DNA of 56,148 bases from the NCBI GenBank assembly GCA_002685535.1, contig NYXK01000053.1, forward strand, positions 55,278 through 111,425. Reading direction: 5' to 3'. Under the pieces are notes generated by a model. It saw only the letters and a list, made by a program, of their open reading frames with translations, was not told the DNA's origin and searched no databases. Positions within the stretch are counted from its first letter, which is position 1. Every line of letters starts with the position of its first letter. This document shows positions 1 to 10,884 of the stretch, in pieces. The DNA comes from Deltaproteobacteria bacterium. GTDB taxonomy: Bacteria > SAR324 > NAC60-12. The position numbers were made by a program, and so were the translations under genes.

Positions 1-618
1 GTGCCAGAACCCAACAACGTTTACCGGCAATCAACAGCGTCAGCTCCTTGAGCAACGTACTGGAGACTAGATGGGAGCATGTAGCTCAAATATTCAGTAT
101 ACGTACAAGTTTACGCAAGATATTCCAATGGAAAATAAAAATCTAAGCAGCCAAGATCCCGCGCCTTATCATGGCTGTCCAACACACAGCTCTACAGGAA
201 GGCTTTAGGAGACTTCTTCCCATCTGCATCTCCATTAAACACTCCAAGTTATGTACCTACAAGAAATGGGCACCGTCGGCCTCTATGAACACGACCCGCC
301 TAGAGGCCATTCCAAAGAATGAATCACATTCAAAGCTCTCATTAACATGTCACTTCACTCAAGGAATAAGATAATCCCGCAAGACACGGTTATCTTGAGG
401 CGGTGAATTGTCAACTAGTGCGGAAGTCTATATAAGAGGCACTTCTTCCGGGGTTCTCCTCTACCTTTGTCCAACAAATTTGCAACAACACCTAGCATAG
501 TCACACCAGCAACCGCCACCACCACAATCGGTTCAACAGCCCACCTAGATCTATAGCCGTTGACCGTTGGGCTTCATGTTTCTCGTAACATGATACAATT
601 GGAGCACTTGTTGCTACT
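1..618. other. Intergenic, with a TATA-type promoter signal
   Basis: I see no supported coding region here. The only clear signal is a TATA box (TCTATATAAG at 427-436) followed by a CT-rich stretch and an ACC/CACC-rich leader, laid out like the units of the tandem array at 1495-2045. It lies about 190 bases upstream of the small spliced reading frame that starts at 619. Confidence 0.5.
427..436 (+). promoter_or_regulatory. TATA box, diverged copy of the promoter-like repeat
   Basis: The string TCTATATAAG is followed by a CTTCTTCCGG-like block and a pyrimidine-rich leader, matching the order of elements in the array at 1495-2045. That this is a working promoter for the reading frame at 619 is inference. 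Confidence 0.45.
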
Positions 619-969
619 ATGTCTGATTCCCGGCAGGACGAGGCTTTCCCGAATTCAGATATCTTGAGGTAAAGAACCATGAGGAAACATATGCGTGCGC
701 AACTGACTACTTTTACCTACTCCTAAACCCCGTCCTACAGCTTCCCTCGGCGCAGACTATCAACCAGGAAAGACCAGATCAGATGCAATCGATCAGCTCA
801 CAGCCACTCGGTGTTCAACAGCTCAGCCGACAGTACAAGAAAGTCAGTCGTTGATGACATGTACTTTGCACAAAGTCAAGCTCCAAGGTGAGCCCAGTCT
901 CACGAGGCTGGAGTATCACAGAGTAGCGAACGATTGACTAGTGCCGGCACCAGCTTCAGAGTCATATGA
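619..969 (+). CDS. Possible small spliced gene, unrecognised product (70 aa)
   Basis: I do not recognise this product. Exons 619-668, 741-887 and 954-969 join in a continuous frame of 70 codons plus stop. Intron 1 has GTAAAG, a CTGAC branch-like site and CTACAG; intron 2 has GTGAGC, TTGACTAG and CACCAG. The middle exon is rich in Ser, Arg and Asp. Both introns are followed by CTTC, as are two introns of the candidate gene near 3300-3500. A TATA box lies about 190 bases upstream. The frame is short and there is no recognised homologue, so it could be chance or a gene remnant. Confidence 0.28.
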
Positions 970-1494
970 GGGACGCCTGGGACTTATTGGTCCTCACGGA
1001 CTTCTCATCCGGATTCTGTCAATAACAAAAGACCTTAAGCGAGGATCTTCGCCCAAACGAGTTTGAACCACCTCCGTCCTAACTCATAACTATGGTATAT
1101 TTAGCCAAGAATACAACACAGTCAACACTAATTGATGACACACTTGTTTGAATCAGCTGCTCAGCAACCAGAAGGATTCAGCACACTCACCGCTGTCCTA
1201 CAACGATGGACAGCCGACGATTGTCAAAAGCTGCTTCTCACAAGACCTACGGAGCCACTCTCTCGTTCTCAAGACTTCCCGCATTTTCCGCCAACTATCT
1301 CGAAGAACAGATCCCAAAAAAAGCTAAAGTCAAACACTAACCACCCCACTCGCCACTTGGCCCATAGCTACGAATGCAGCTTAACTAATACACTTATTGA
1401 CTGACAGCCTACTTGCTTCACTCAAGCCTTACAAGCCACTGCAACTCTGGCTGCGTGAATCGGAGTCTTGTGACAGTGGTCCGTGAGTTCCTAG
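970..1494. other. Intergenic, nothing supported
   Basis: Only short unrelated open frames are present, none with convincing splice structure. The last ~25 bases before 1495 (CTTGTGACAGTGGTCC...) match the 3' end of a repeat unit, so the tandem array probably extends slightly to the left in degenerate form. Confidence 0.4.
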
Positions 1495-2045
1495 GCGACA
1501 CGTCTATATAAGGACCCCTCCGGACTTCTTTCGGACTTTCTCTCTATCTTCTTTTCACAAAAAATGGCAGAGACCACCAACCCTTCCACGGGCCAGGCAA
1601 GCCACTCATGTCCATGACTTCCCAGCCGACACGTTTTTATCAGGATCGCTCCGGACTTCTTTCAGACTCCCTTTCCATCTTTCTCCAACAAGAACCAAGA
1701 ACGATACCAACGCCACCAAGAGCCAGGCAAGCAACTTGTGACCATAATCTTCCAACCGACACGTCTATATAAGACCCTTCTTGGAACTTCTTTCAGACTT
1801 CTTCTCCAACTTCCTTCCACAAGAAAACAAGAACGCCACCAGGGACACCAACGCCACCAAGCGCCAGGCGAGCCAGTTGTGACCGTGAATCCCCTGCCAG
1901 AGTCGGCATGTCTATATAAGACCGCTCTCGGAACTTCTTGCAGACTTCCTCTCCATCTTCCTTCATGAGAAACCACGAACGACACCAACGCCACCAAGCG
2001 CCATGTAAGCCACTTGATCCACCGCACAGCCCTCGACAAAGGACA
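1495..2045 (+). repeat. Four-unit tandem array of core-promoter-like repeats
   Basis: Four imperfect units start near 1495, 1625, 1755 and 1902, with periods of 130, 130 and ~147 bases. Each reads CGACACGTCTATATAAG (TATA box), a GGACTTCTTTCAGACT-like block, a pyrimidine-rich run ending CTTCCACAAG, then ACCAACGCCACCAAG, GCCAGGCAAGCC and CTTGTGACC. Unit 2 has a damaged TATA (TTTTTATCAG); units 1, 3 and 4 keep TCTATATAAG. Unit 1 has a short ATG frame of 17 codons (1564-1617). An open frame on the minus strand runs through the array, but its periodic sequence simply reflects the DNA repeat. Duplication of a promoter plus leader explains the layout better than a random minisatellite, though this is inference. 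Confidence 0.75.
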
Positions 2046-2916
2046 CAAAGGTATTGATCAAATGCACAAGTATGTCCTCACTAATGATCCTTTCAAAGGC
2101 TTGGTATATTCGCAGACACTCAAACCTTATTTGCCTGTATAAGAGACTTGTGGTTAGAAAGACGCCTCGCCAATACATCGATAAGGATTTCAAGATTTGG
2201 TATGATGTCGTCTCGAGTCTTCGGCTATCTCGCTACCCCTTTTCGTACTCGAGTGGCTTTTGTCGTGAAGGTACCACTTTACTTTCGTTGTAGCCGGGCA
2301 GGCATAGAAGATATGAAGGAGGATCGGAAGGTTGGAGCTTTGTGCAAGGTAAGTCAGCGGGTGGTTTCTTTATAGTTGTCTGATCTTAACCTTTGATACA
2401 ACTTTATAAGCCCAGACCCAAACGTCTCAGCATTAACGGCTCTCCCATTCTGCACGTGCTGTCAACACGAAGCCAGGGTATTATCAGATGGAGAGCCACC
2501 TTGTTCACTGAGGGGTATTTCTGTTGAAGCGTCATTATATTAGACCCTTCTAGCTCTCGCTTGAAATGTTCAAGGGACATGCCTTCTCGAGCGTCATTAT
2601 AAAAACTCAAGATCTCGCTTGTGTGTTGTTGTTGACTTTCGTTCCTCGAGGACCGAGTTTCAGCTTGGCACGAAGCTGGCAGATGGCAGAGCACGGTCCT
2701 TTTGCGCCAAAGGACTAACCTCTGCCGTCTCGTCTTGGCTGCTGGGGGTTCGCGAGGAGGATGAAAGGTCAAGACTGGAGGCTCTGAGGTTTATGCATCT
2801 GGTAATGTCGGGGTTGAGAATCCAGGCCGCGCCGCAGCTCAAGAGCTGAAGCTGTACTGCCTTGGAAGAGCTTCTAGTTTCTGGACAGGTCTGAAGCGAC
2901 TTTGAGGATCCATAAG
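2046..2916. other. No supported gene; isolated splice-like signals
   Basis: Several short frames and intron-like pieces occur (for example GTAAGT at 2350 followed by TCTGATCTTAACC and an AG near 2412). No combination gives a continuous protein that I can defend. The region may hold 5' exons of the candidate frame at 2917-3501, or be gene debris. Confidence 0.35.
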
Positions 2917-3501
2917 TTGCGGATGCTGCGCGAGAGTGTTAGTACCCCTTTCATCAAGCTGAAGCTGCTTTGACTGACCTACCCAGCCCAGAGCCTCTTC
3001 AAAGCTACAACTCAAGGAGTTACAAACACCACGAAGGCTTTGAGAAGGCCTGGATATCTGCAGATTGTCGACGCTGTCACGACATTCGCAGATGCTGAGA
3101 TGTCAAAGAGAGACGCTGTCGCTGATCTGGCGTTTATATAGCCTCTTCGTCGTTTGGAAGAAGCCTGTCGAGGAGAGTCACAAGCCAAGCAGACAGGCCG
3201 AATCTGCAATGGTTTATGCGAGTGGGAAGCTGTTGATGCCTCCGTGGAATTCGGTACGTATCGAGAAAGCAAAATCGGTCATTAGCTGCTGACCTGTAGC
3301 TTCTAGAGCTCTACCAATATCAACGAAGCTTCCTAGGAGAGTTTCGTGCGCTGGAAAGACTCTGCAGCTCTGCAGAGAAGTTTTGTCACTTGCGAGCTGT
3401 TTGTGCTTTCTTGGAGATAGGTACGTATTGAGTTGCGAGTTGTAGTTGTGCATTGCTGATCTGGAAATCCTGCAGCTTCCTCAATGTCAACAAAGACCTG
3501 A
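2917..3501 (+). CDS. Possible 3' part of an unrecognised multi-exon gene
   Basis: I do not recognise this product. Candidate exons 2917-2937, 2987-3101, 3142-3253, 3300-3420 and 3476-3501 join in one frame of about 130 codons ending in TGA at 3499. Introns of 40-55 bases end in branch-like CTGAC/CTGATCT plus AG, and two begin GTACGT. The intron at 3102 has a weak donor (GTCAAA). The conceptual protein has evenly spaced Leu, Phe and Ala residues, as a folded helical protein would. A second frame stays open from 2987 to 3594 apart from a TAG at 3136. No start exon was found, so this may be a remnant. Confidence 0.25.
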
Positions 3502-4291
3502 AGGGTAACAAACGTAGAACTGGCTTTAACACTTGCAAGCTCTTGATGCTATTGAAGCAAGGGAATCTGGGAACGGCGCTCAAGGATTGCGATAGGTATG
3601 TCATTGTTCCAAAGCAGCACTATCAATATCGGAGGACGGGTATCCCAAGATAGCAGAGGAGGACCCCTGTCTCGGCTGTCCTCCACCCACAGAAATTTCT
3701 AATCCAACTAATCCTAACTTGGCAGAACACAAACACTGAACACAACCAAATCACTCCTGACTCTATTCACGATTCCAAGAAGCAAGAAAACAGTTACTCG
3801 AGTGTCAATTGGTCGTATAATTGCCAAGTTCCTCTCTAGGTAGGTCGTCTCGAGATACCTCTCTTTCCCTCCTGCCCCCTTTCTTCCTAGCACAAAAGAG
3901 CAACTGTACACGATCGTGCAAGGCAGAGACTTCTCCTTCTGGCCTTTCTGTCGCAATTGACAGCCTACCGTCCGCTCATCGGAGGTCAAAGACTGTGTCG
4001 ACTGACGTCGAGCTCGAGAGCATTATCGAACGCGTCAACAACGCCTACAAATTCTGAAGCAACCTTTCCTACAGTCCGACAACTTGAGAACACATCACCA
4101 GAGATTCATACTTGAACGTTGCTGCTTCTGAACGTCTTTGTCTTCTAACGACCGTCGACTTCTCTGCTTCAAGTCCTCTCTTCTAGATATCTAAATATCG
4201 TCCCAGCGAGCTTCCGCATTCCACCCACTCACACGCACGCACAACAAACAAACTCTCGTACCAGCTTCAACGAAAGGAAGAAGACTTCAAC
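3502..4291. other. Intergenic and probable long 5' leader
   Basis: No gene is supported. The last ~200 bases are CT- and CA-rich, typical of a fungal promoter-proximal leader, and end in GGAAGAAGACTTCAAC before the ATG at 4292. Confidence 0.45.
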
Positions 4292-6285
4292 ATGTGGCGA
4301 GGCAACAGTCATCATAACAATGGCAATAACCACCGTGCCCGGAGACCTAATGCCGGAGGTAGTAAACGTCTGGAATCGACAGCACCCGCCCGGCCATCCA
4401 GCAATGCTCAGCGCTCCAGTCTACCTTCTGCTACTGGTACGAACCTCAATGCACGCCACTCGGCGACTGGCCAAGTTCATAATGGCCTGCCTTCCCATGT
4501 CAACACTCATGCTCGCCAATCATTGACCACACCAGGCCATAACGGTTTGAGCGGCAACAGCAGAGAAGATTGGGGACTGATGGGAGACTCGCGACCACCA
4601 ACCCCGTCTGAAGGACGTGCCCAGGTAAGAACACACGCGATACTACACAGCGGAGAGCAAGAATACTGACAAGAACAAAGTACTACCATCGCCCAGGCCC
4701 GCCGGAACAGCAACGAACTCGCACTTATGATAATGGCACCGCACTTACGTTTGGACCCGAGGTAAGTCAAAGCAAAAGGTGTCTGTCAAACACAACTAAG
4801 AAAAGACAACAGGATCCCGTTCCAGAGGCTTTGCCGGGTGCTGCCTTTGATGACCAATTTCGCCAAGTGGATGCCGCAGTACGCGATCTCCAAGTGACCA
4901 ATCTTCAACTTCCAAGAGCCGGGATTAGCAGTAATGCTCCATACCAGAATTTCCGTACAACGACATTGGATCTCAGGCTAGCACCGGTGGCTCACTATCC
5001 TGATGGATATGTTTATCGCGTGGTGCCAAGTCGCCACCTACCTGTCGAGGTTCTGCCGCATGTGCGAAGTTTGGTTCGTCACCTATCAGAACTACCTGGG
5101 TCTGCCCACCCAGGTGATTCCACCGACACCCGTTTCGGTGAAAATCGACCAATATCAATGTTGCAAAATGATCCTGCGACATCTGAGGGATCACAAGGAA
5201 CTATCCGGGATACTACCACCCAAGATACCGTTACCGAGCTGGAAAATGCCCAGGGCAATCCGAATGTACTCAGAATTTCTGAGCACATTGAGGAAGGTCC
5301 TGTTCACGTATCGCAAGGTACCTTCAACACCATCCGTCCCGTGCCCGGGTACCCCCCTCCTCTACCGGGTCCAGGCCCCTCCAATGTCACCAGACTGGTT
5401 CCCGACATTAACGGCCAGGTATTTGAGGTAGCTGGATATGAATCTGGATCAACGCAGGCCCGCCCCGCACCAAATGTCACAAACAATTGGTACGATATTG
5501 GAGGGTACCAGTCTGCTGCGCCTGGGTACGCTCCATCTGGATACCATCTCAGCCATCAAACCAATGTCCCCAGTACTTCTTACGACATTGGAAATAACCA
5601 GTATCCTGGATTCGGTTCCGCCCCTCCTCCTCCCACCCAACAGACCAATTCAAATGTCGCCACGCGCACTCAGGACATTGAAGAGCCCCCCAGAGGACGT
5701 ACGATCGAGCGTGATCCCGGATACCTGCGCCACCACCGAAGAACCGCCCAGAGGGGTAATGTCCTCTGGGCCCAGGAACTTGACGACCGTAACAATGCGG
5801 ATAGAGCTCGTGGAGAGCCATTCTTTGGCGGCGATGTCGATAGCGGCGAACAACTCATCTTCCTTCAATTTCAGGTCCCACGAGAACAGCGTGGTGCCCC
5901 AGAGGAAGGCCTCAGAACCCCCCGTGACCTGAACCCACCCCGCGTTGAGATCACAGGACCCTCCCCAGTTGCAAAGTCCAGGATTGCTTCAGGACATACG
6001 AGACCAGAGCCAGTACAGCAAACCGGTCGTACTTCGGCACCTCCAACTGCCCCGGCGCCGCGCGAGCCTAGCCCAAGCGGATACTTCTTCACACCCCTCT
6101 ATCAAGCCCTCAATGCCCAAGATAACCTTCGACGTTCGTCGCTACCAGCCATTCAAGGCAGATCTAGTAGCACGGACAGCAATGACGAGAACCGTATCTT
6201 TGGAGAATTGGCCGGGTACTGTTCGAGCTCCCAGCCAGGAGGGCCAAGGCCGGAAGTTGTGGAAGAAGAAGGACGCGGAGGATGA
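4292..6285 (+). CDS. Disordered Pro/Ser/Gly-rich protein with 30-residue repeats (628 aa)
   Basis: I do not recognise this protein. Exons 4292-4624, 4681-4761 and 4813-6285 join in phase (donors GTAAGA and GTAAGT, acceptors AAAG and ACAG) to give 628 residues. The start follows a long CT-rich leader. Residues 1-110 are Asn/Ser/Arg-rich, and the rest is Pro/Gly/Ser/Arg-rich with no signal peptide or membrane segment. From residue ~329 there are four tandem units with NV at positions 1-2 and DI at 8-9, each 30 residues long. The C-terminus is acidic/Gly-rich. The +2 frame of exon 3 is also almost open (5003-6328 with two stops), which reflects biased codon use rather than a second gene. A scaffold or RNP-type role would be a guess. 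Confidence 0.65.
5383..5742 (+). repeat. 90 bp (30-codon) tandem repeat inside the 4292 gene
   Basis: Units start at 5383, 5473, 5563 and 5653, exactly 90 bases apart. Each begins AATGTC, and each protein unit has Asn-Val at positions 1-2 and Asp-Ile at positions 8-9. The middle two share YDIG, then Gly/Ala/Pro-rich filler and a Gln/Thr tail. The DNA outside the anchor codons has diverged, so the anchors look selected. Confidence 0.8.
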
Positions 6286-6711
6286 GGACAAGGATCAAGA
6301 GAACAAGCCAAGGGACCGACGATTTTGAATGTCCTAGGGACATCTGAGGACATTGGATTTGCATGGATGGCGTTTAGATATGGCTCCTGGTTATTGTTTG
6401 AGTATATGATGGATTAGCATGTTGGACGGATTATACCATGAGAGCACTACACACAGTGGCTTGCTCATATGTCCTCATACCATTATGGACAATGGGAGTA
6501 GCAGTATAAGTGCCATTGGCATATACATTTCGCCGCTCTGAACCAATAATGATTCAAAATATTCTTCTGAGATTTCGTGATTCAACAGAGGTAAGAGAAT
6601 TGAGGATGAAGTGACGTTGAAATTTGCCGCTAGTGGTGGGATGGTCACCTTACAGCGCGCGTCAAACGCGTCTTCTAGCCAAGCTCTCCATCTCCAACTA
6701 CCTACAACACC
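6286..6711. other. Intergenic between the repeat protein and HUS1
   Basis: This is 3' flank of the repeat-protein gene followed by the upstream region of HUS1. No other reading frame or structured element was seen. Confidence 0.5.
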
Positions 6712-7927
6712 ATGAGATTCAAAACCTCCGTGCGGAATATCCAGACTTTCACGAGTGTGTACAAATGACTGAAGGTGAATCTTAGCTAATATTAAACAGA
6801 GCTCACGGCTTCACTCTCCTCCCTGGGAAAGGTAGCTTGGGTCCGTCTGGACGATGATGCCGTACGCTTCACAATCATCCCAGAGACAGGCACGCAAGTC
6901 TGGGCGTATGTTCCCCTCTTCCAAAGCTAGACCACACGGTGACTAATATGTAACAGCTCCCTCTCAATCGACTCCATCTTCGAAGACTACACCATCCAAT
7001 CCGCCGCCCCCAGCAACACAATCAACCTCGAACTACCCCTCCCACCCCTCCACCGTGCCCTCAAATCCGCCATAAACGCCACCTCCGCCTCCATCCGCCT
7101 CACAAAGAAAGATGGCGTGCCAGTCCTCTCCCTCACAATCATCACCAACACTATCAGCAGCGGCCACAGCGGACACGGCTTCCTGAACGAATCTGCGGCC
7201 CCAGACCCATTCGGCGACAATGCGTTTCGAGAAGAGAGTCTGGATGCTGGTATGGGACGAGACAGAGAGACGATCGTAACGCAGGACATCCCCATCCGAG
7301 TCCTCACAGCCGACAGCGTAGAAGGGATCCACGAGCCTCGGGTCCGAGAATCCGACGCGCATATCATCCTCCCTTCTCTCATCCAAATCAAAGCCATATC
7401 CGACCGGTTCACCAAACTCGCAATGGCTACGACGAATGGACGGAGTAGTTCGACGGCTGCACCGAAATTGGAGTTGGCTGCTAACATGCATGGGAGTTTG
7501 AAGTTGAGTATTGCGACCGATGCGTTGAATATCTCGAGTGTGTGGACGGGATTGAATAATCCTGAACTGGATCCGAGACAGGTGGAGGATGGGGCGGATT
7601 TGGAGGAGCACCCGAGTATGAAGTTGAAGGCTGCGGGGCCGGATGCTTGGTCGACGGTTAGGATTGATGGGAGGGATTGGGGGAAGGTGCTTAGTGTTGG
7701 GAGACTTGGTGGGCGGGTGATTGCTTGTGAGTTTATCTTGGATTGGGTACATAAGAGTATGATGCTGACTTGATCTAGGTTTTTCTGATGAGCATGCTCT
7801 GATCCTCTACGTTTACTTGTCCAATTACGATGGAGCTGATGAGTCTGTTCTGACGGTAAGTACCCCGTGAACCGCCGCGGGAAGTTGCTGATTGTCTTAG
7901 TACTATATCTCGTCGTTCAGTGTATGA
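6712..7927 (+). CDS. hus1: Checkpoint clamp protein Hus1 (340 aa)
   Basis: Hus1 is one of three subunits of the Rad9-Rad1-Hus1 (9-1-1) clamp, which is loaded on DNA ends near damage in the nucleus and activates the ATR/Mec1 checkpoint. Exons 6712-6754, 6800-6905, 6957-7726, 7779-7855 and 7901-7927 join in phase to 340 residues. The N-terminus MRFKTSVRNIQTFTKLTASL and the C-terminus YYISSFSV are the family's hallmark ends. The length suits the fungal family, and all four introns are 45-52 nt with good signals. The long open frame on the opposite strand (7033-7752) is a codon-bias shadow. The 3' end faces that of the MFS transporter gene. Confidence 0.95.
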
Positions 7928-8418
7928 GCTCATGAATATCACTTGCGAATTTAGCGACGGTGTTTGGTGTTTTGCTCCTTTCTGTGACTGCTCTGGATTG
8001 GCCGGGCAGCAGTATGGAAGACTCGTAACTGGATATGGAAGTCTGCATTTGTCATGGCGATGTACTCTCTACCTGCGTAATGTGCCTTCTCTGTGCGTGT
8101 ACGGAGTATTTTTCCTTTCTCATTGAAGCCGCTCATGGACCTCTACCACCCAGCCTTTTTACACACTGTTTTCATGTACTTTTCCGTTCCCGTGTCCACC
8201 ATATTCATGACAGATGTGCTAGGAGCGACAAGATACACATTGTCACGAAATATGCACAGCTTAGCCGCTCGCCGCCGGAAGCACATAGCCTGACGAGCGT
8301 TGATGAGTCTTAACACTGTAAGAGAGAGCATCCCAACACTAGTTCGCATACTGTGTTCATGTCTGTGTAGCATATCGACCATGCCATTCCTCAGATTCAT
8401 AAAGTCTTGTCCGGCATC
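7928..8418. other. Convergent 3' flanks of HUS1 and the MFS gene
   Basis: Only short shadow frames are present on both strands. The MFS reading frame ends at 8419 with GGTGAGTAG, so its last stop overlaps a donor-like GTGAGT. A further 3' exon cannot be excluded but is not needed. Confidence 0.4.
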
Positions 8419-10884
8419 CTACTCACCAGGCATCTCAACCATAAAGAACGTCGCCAGTATACTAAAACACAGAGCCACGCCCGACAATCCTGAAATCTCA
8501 GTGTCAGCATTGAGAAGTCCCCACTAGCTACTGTATATGAGCTCACCAAAGACTTTCTCGATAGAGGTAATAAATGCATCTGCCACCACAGCACTCTGCA
8601 CAACCGGTAAGGATCTCACATAGTCGAGGCTATCGAGGCTTTTGCGGACGAGCTAGCACAAACGGTTTCAGCATTACTTGAAATCCCTGATCCTTTATCC
8701 GGTGCCCTGCCCCAACTCCTACAGGTGACAGCAAGACTCACCTCGAGGGTACTCTCCGAATCTCCGAAAACAGAGCTTAGTTTCCATTTAATGAAAGCTC
8801 TAGTCAGCGCAAGCGAAACTGCGATACCGAGATCGCCTGCCAGCGCGATGGCCAAGCTGAAAAATGCGTAGAGTTGCGACTGATCTATAACATGTCGATG
8901 TCAGAAACTTCATCGACCTATTGATACTAGTGAATGACTGAGCTCGCTTACCAGCTTTGTCAACAATGGAGAGCAGAGAGACTAATAGACAACCTTCAGA
9001 AACACCGAGATTGAAGCCGATCATGACGAGGAAAGGTACAAAAGCAGGATTTTCGGCGTCTAACTTTTGTCAGCAGTCAGCTCAGCTGAGCCATTACTCA
9101 GGACGCGACGAATGGCCTGTTCAGAGTTGGAGCTGGATTGTCAAACTTACGAACACATCCCATAGCAATCAAGAAGTAGATTCCCACTGACACCACCATA
9201 TTGACCTGCAAGAGCGGCTTGAATTTCATATACCTGCGAATAAGAAGCCCGGCAATGACAGCGCCAACCGGGCGACCCACGTATACACATGAGAGAGCCC
9301 AGTCGTTGAACTGTGTCGGAGTGTGGAGGGAACGGGTCTCGACGTAGAGGGCGAAATTGTAGATCAGCTGGCCATCAACAGTCAACAATTGTACGTTTTC
9401 TAAGTTGGAAGCGACCATTTCAACTCGCGATCCGATCAAGAACCAAACACTGAAGGTAGGAGTCTAAGGAAGGGGGACGCATTACCTGATTGAAAGCAAA
9501 TACCACCGGAAACGCACAGCAAATAACTGCTACCACTGACCCCATACGAATGAACCTCGTCGGTATAATCGGGAAACTTGCATGTATCGACTCCACATAG
9601 TAGAACAACCCGATACCGAGAGGCGTCAGGCAGAGAAGCAAGATCTCCAATGGGTGCGTCCAAGGAAGGATGTTACCGCCGATGCTGATGGCGAATAATG
9701 GTGTGGCGACTGCGATGAAAAGGGATATGGAGCCGAGGAGGTCAATCTTGGTCGATGTCAGAGACGTGTTGATCGGCGAAGGCGGTAAGAGTGTATTTTG
9801 GTGTTTGACATCTGGGAGTGGTGGGTGAAGTGTGAGGTAGACTAGGGCGTATGAGAGGAGCATGAAGAGGGATTCCAGAGCGAACGTTCTACATGGCAAC
9901 GATCATGACCAGTCAATCTAACACAATCACAATTGTGGATTTTTGTCTGTCCTGACAGGAGTTGACTCACGAACGCCAACCAAGCCAATCTGCTAGGATA
10001 GAGCTTACTGGCCCTCCTAGCATCAACGCAAAAGTCTCTGTAGCGACCACGGTACTCTTCCAAAGGGGAAGATCTTGGAGTTTGACTAGATCTTATCACG
10101 TTCATCTGTCAGCCAAGCTCGATTTAATGGAAAAGTTTCTACCATTGATGATAACCACGACCAAGAGTTGGAGACCAGAGGATCCCGTGCCGACAGCTAC
10201 TCTTGCAAGACTTAGCTGCCAAAGTCGATGGCTTAGCGAGCTGAACCGTTGTCAACAAATGACAGTCTTTTATCACAGAGCTTGCCTACCAGAGGAGAAG
10301 ACCAAATGCCATAGCAGCAGACGCAATCAAGGTTGCAAACCTTCGGCCATAGAGCTGAGATATGTGACCATGCTGTAATCTGAATTAGTCATGTTTAGAG
10401 TCTCAACAACATCAACTATCAGAAATCCCATCAACGTACTATTGGTTGACACGCCGATTCACTAATCGATCCGGCAAGAATAATCCACCCTGCATTATTA
10501 AGATCATGGAGGCCGGTTGCTGCTCATAACCTCACGTCAGAAACAAACAGGAGAACTACTGCCGCGGACTTGGGTACCTATTCGTCGACTGTAGTTCGTA
10601 CTGAGAAAAGAGATATCAAAGCCGACGACAAAGGTACTTTAAAAATAGTAAGCCTGCTTGTAAATGTCAAGATACACGAAGAAAACTTACCAAAGGAGTA
10701 ATGCCGGACCAGCATAGAGTAGCAACCTTTCTTGACTCAAAGTATTTTCCCGTATTACATGATGTGGCAAAGTGTTATCCAGATTATTAGGCAGGCTGTC
10801 TAGAAGTGGCTCACTGGCAGGCTGAACATCATCACCTTCTCCGGTCTCTTCTGCATCGTCCAAAACTCGAATTCGAGGCTCCAT
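8419..10884 (-). CDS. MFS transporter, DHA2/multidrug type (592 aa)
   Basis: This is a proton-driven plasma- or vacuolar-membrane exporter by family; the substrate is unknown. Twelve exons, complement of 8419-8489, 8547-8652, 8742-8884, 8952-9059, 9151-9463, 9486-9888, 9971-10091, 10143-10240, 10290-10372, 10440-10519, 10578-10636 and 10691-10884, give one continuous frame of 592 residues. MFS motif A appears as GHISQLYGRR and the TM5 motif C as GGPVSSILADWLGWR, which fits the 14-TM DHA2 group. The N-terminal ~60 residues are acidic and cytosolic. Between 9464 and 9485 only 22 bases with GT...AG ends must be removed to keep the frame; an alternative 40-base intron using a weaker donor also works. 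It shares an 873-base divergent promoter region with the dioxygenase at 11758. Confidence 0.82.

Noticed and set aside
1021-1080. Possible tRNA on the minus strand (GGTTCAAAC-like T arm)
   Set aside because: No anticodon stem, D arm or 7-base acceptor pairing could be drawn.
1662-2048. 128-codon minus-strand open frame across the promoter array
   Set aside because: Its protein is periodic only because the DNA is; each unit carries a TATA box on the opposite strand and no splice or start context supports the frame.
5003-6328. Second, nearly open frame inside exon 3 of the repeat protein
   Set aside because: It is broken by two stops and has no splice signals at the breaks; the main frame holds the exact 90-base repeat and joins two upstream exons.
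7033-7752. 239-codon open frame antisense to HUS1
   Set aside because: It lies wholly opposite a conserved gene and mirrors its codon bias; its residues look compositionally odd.
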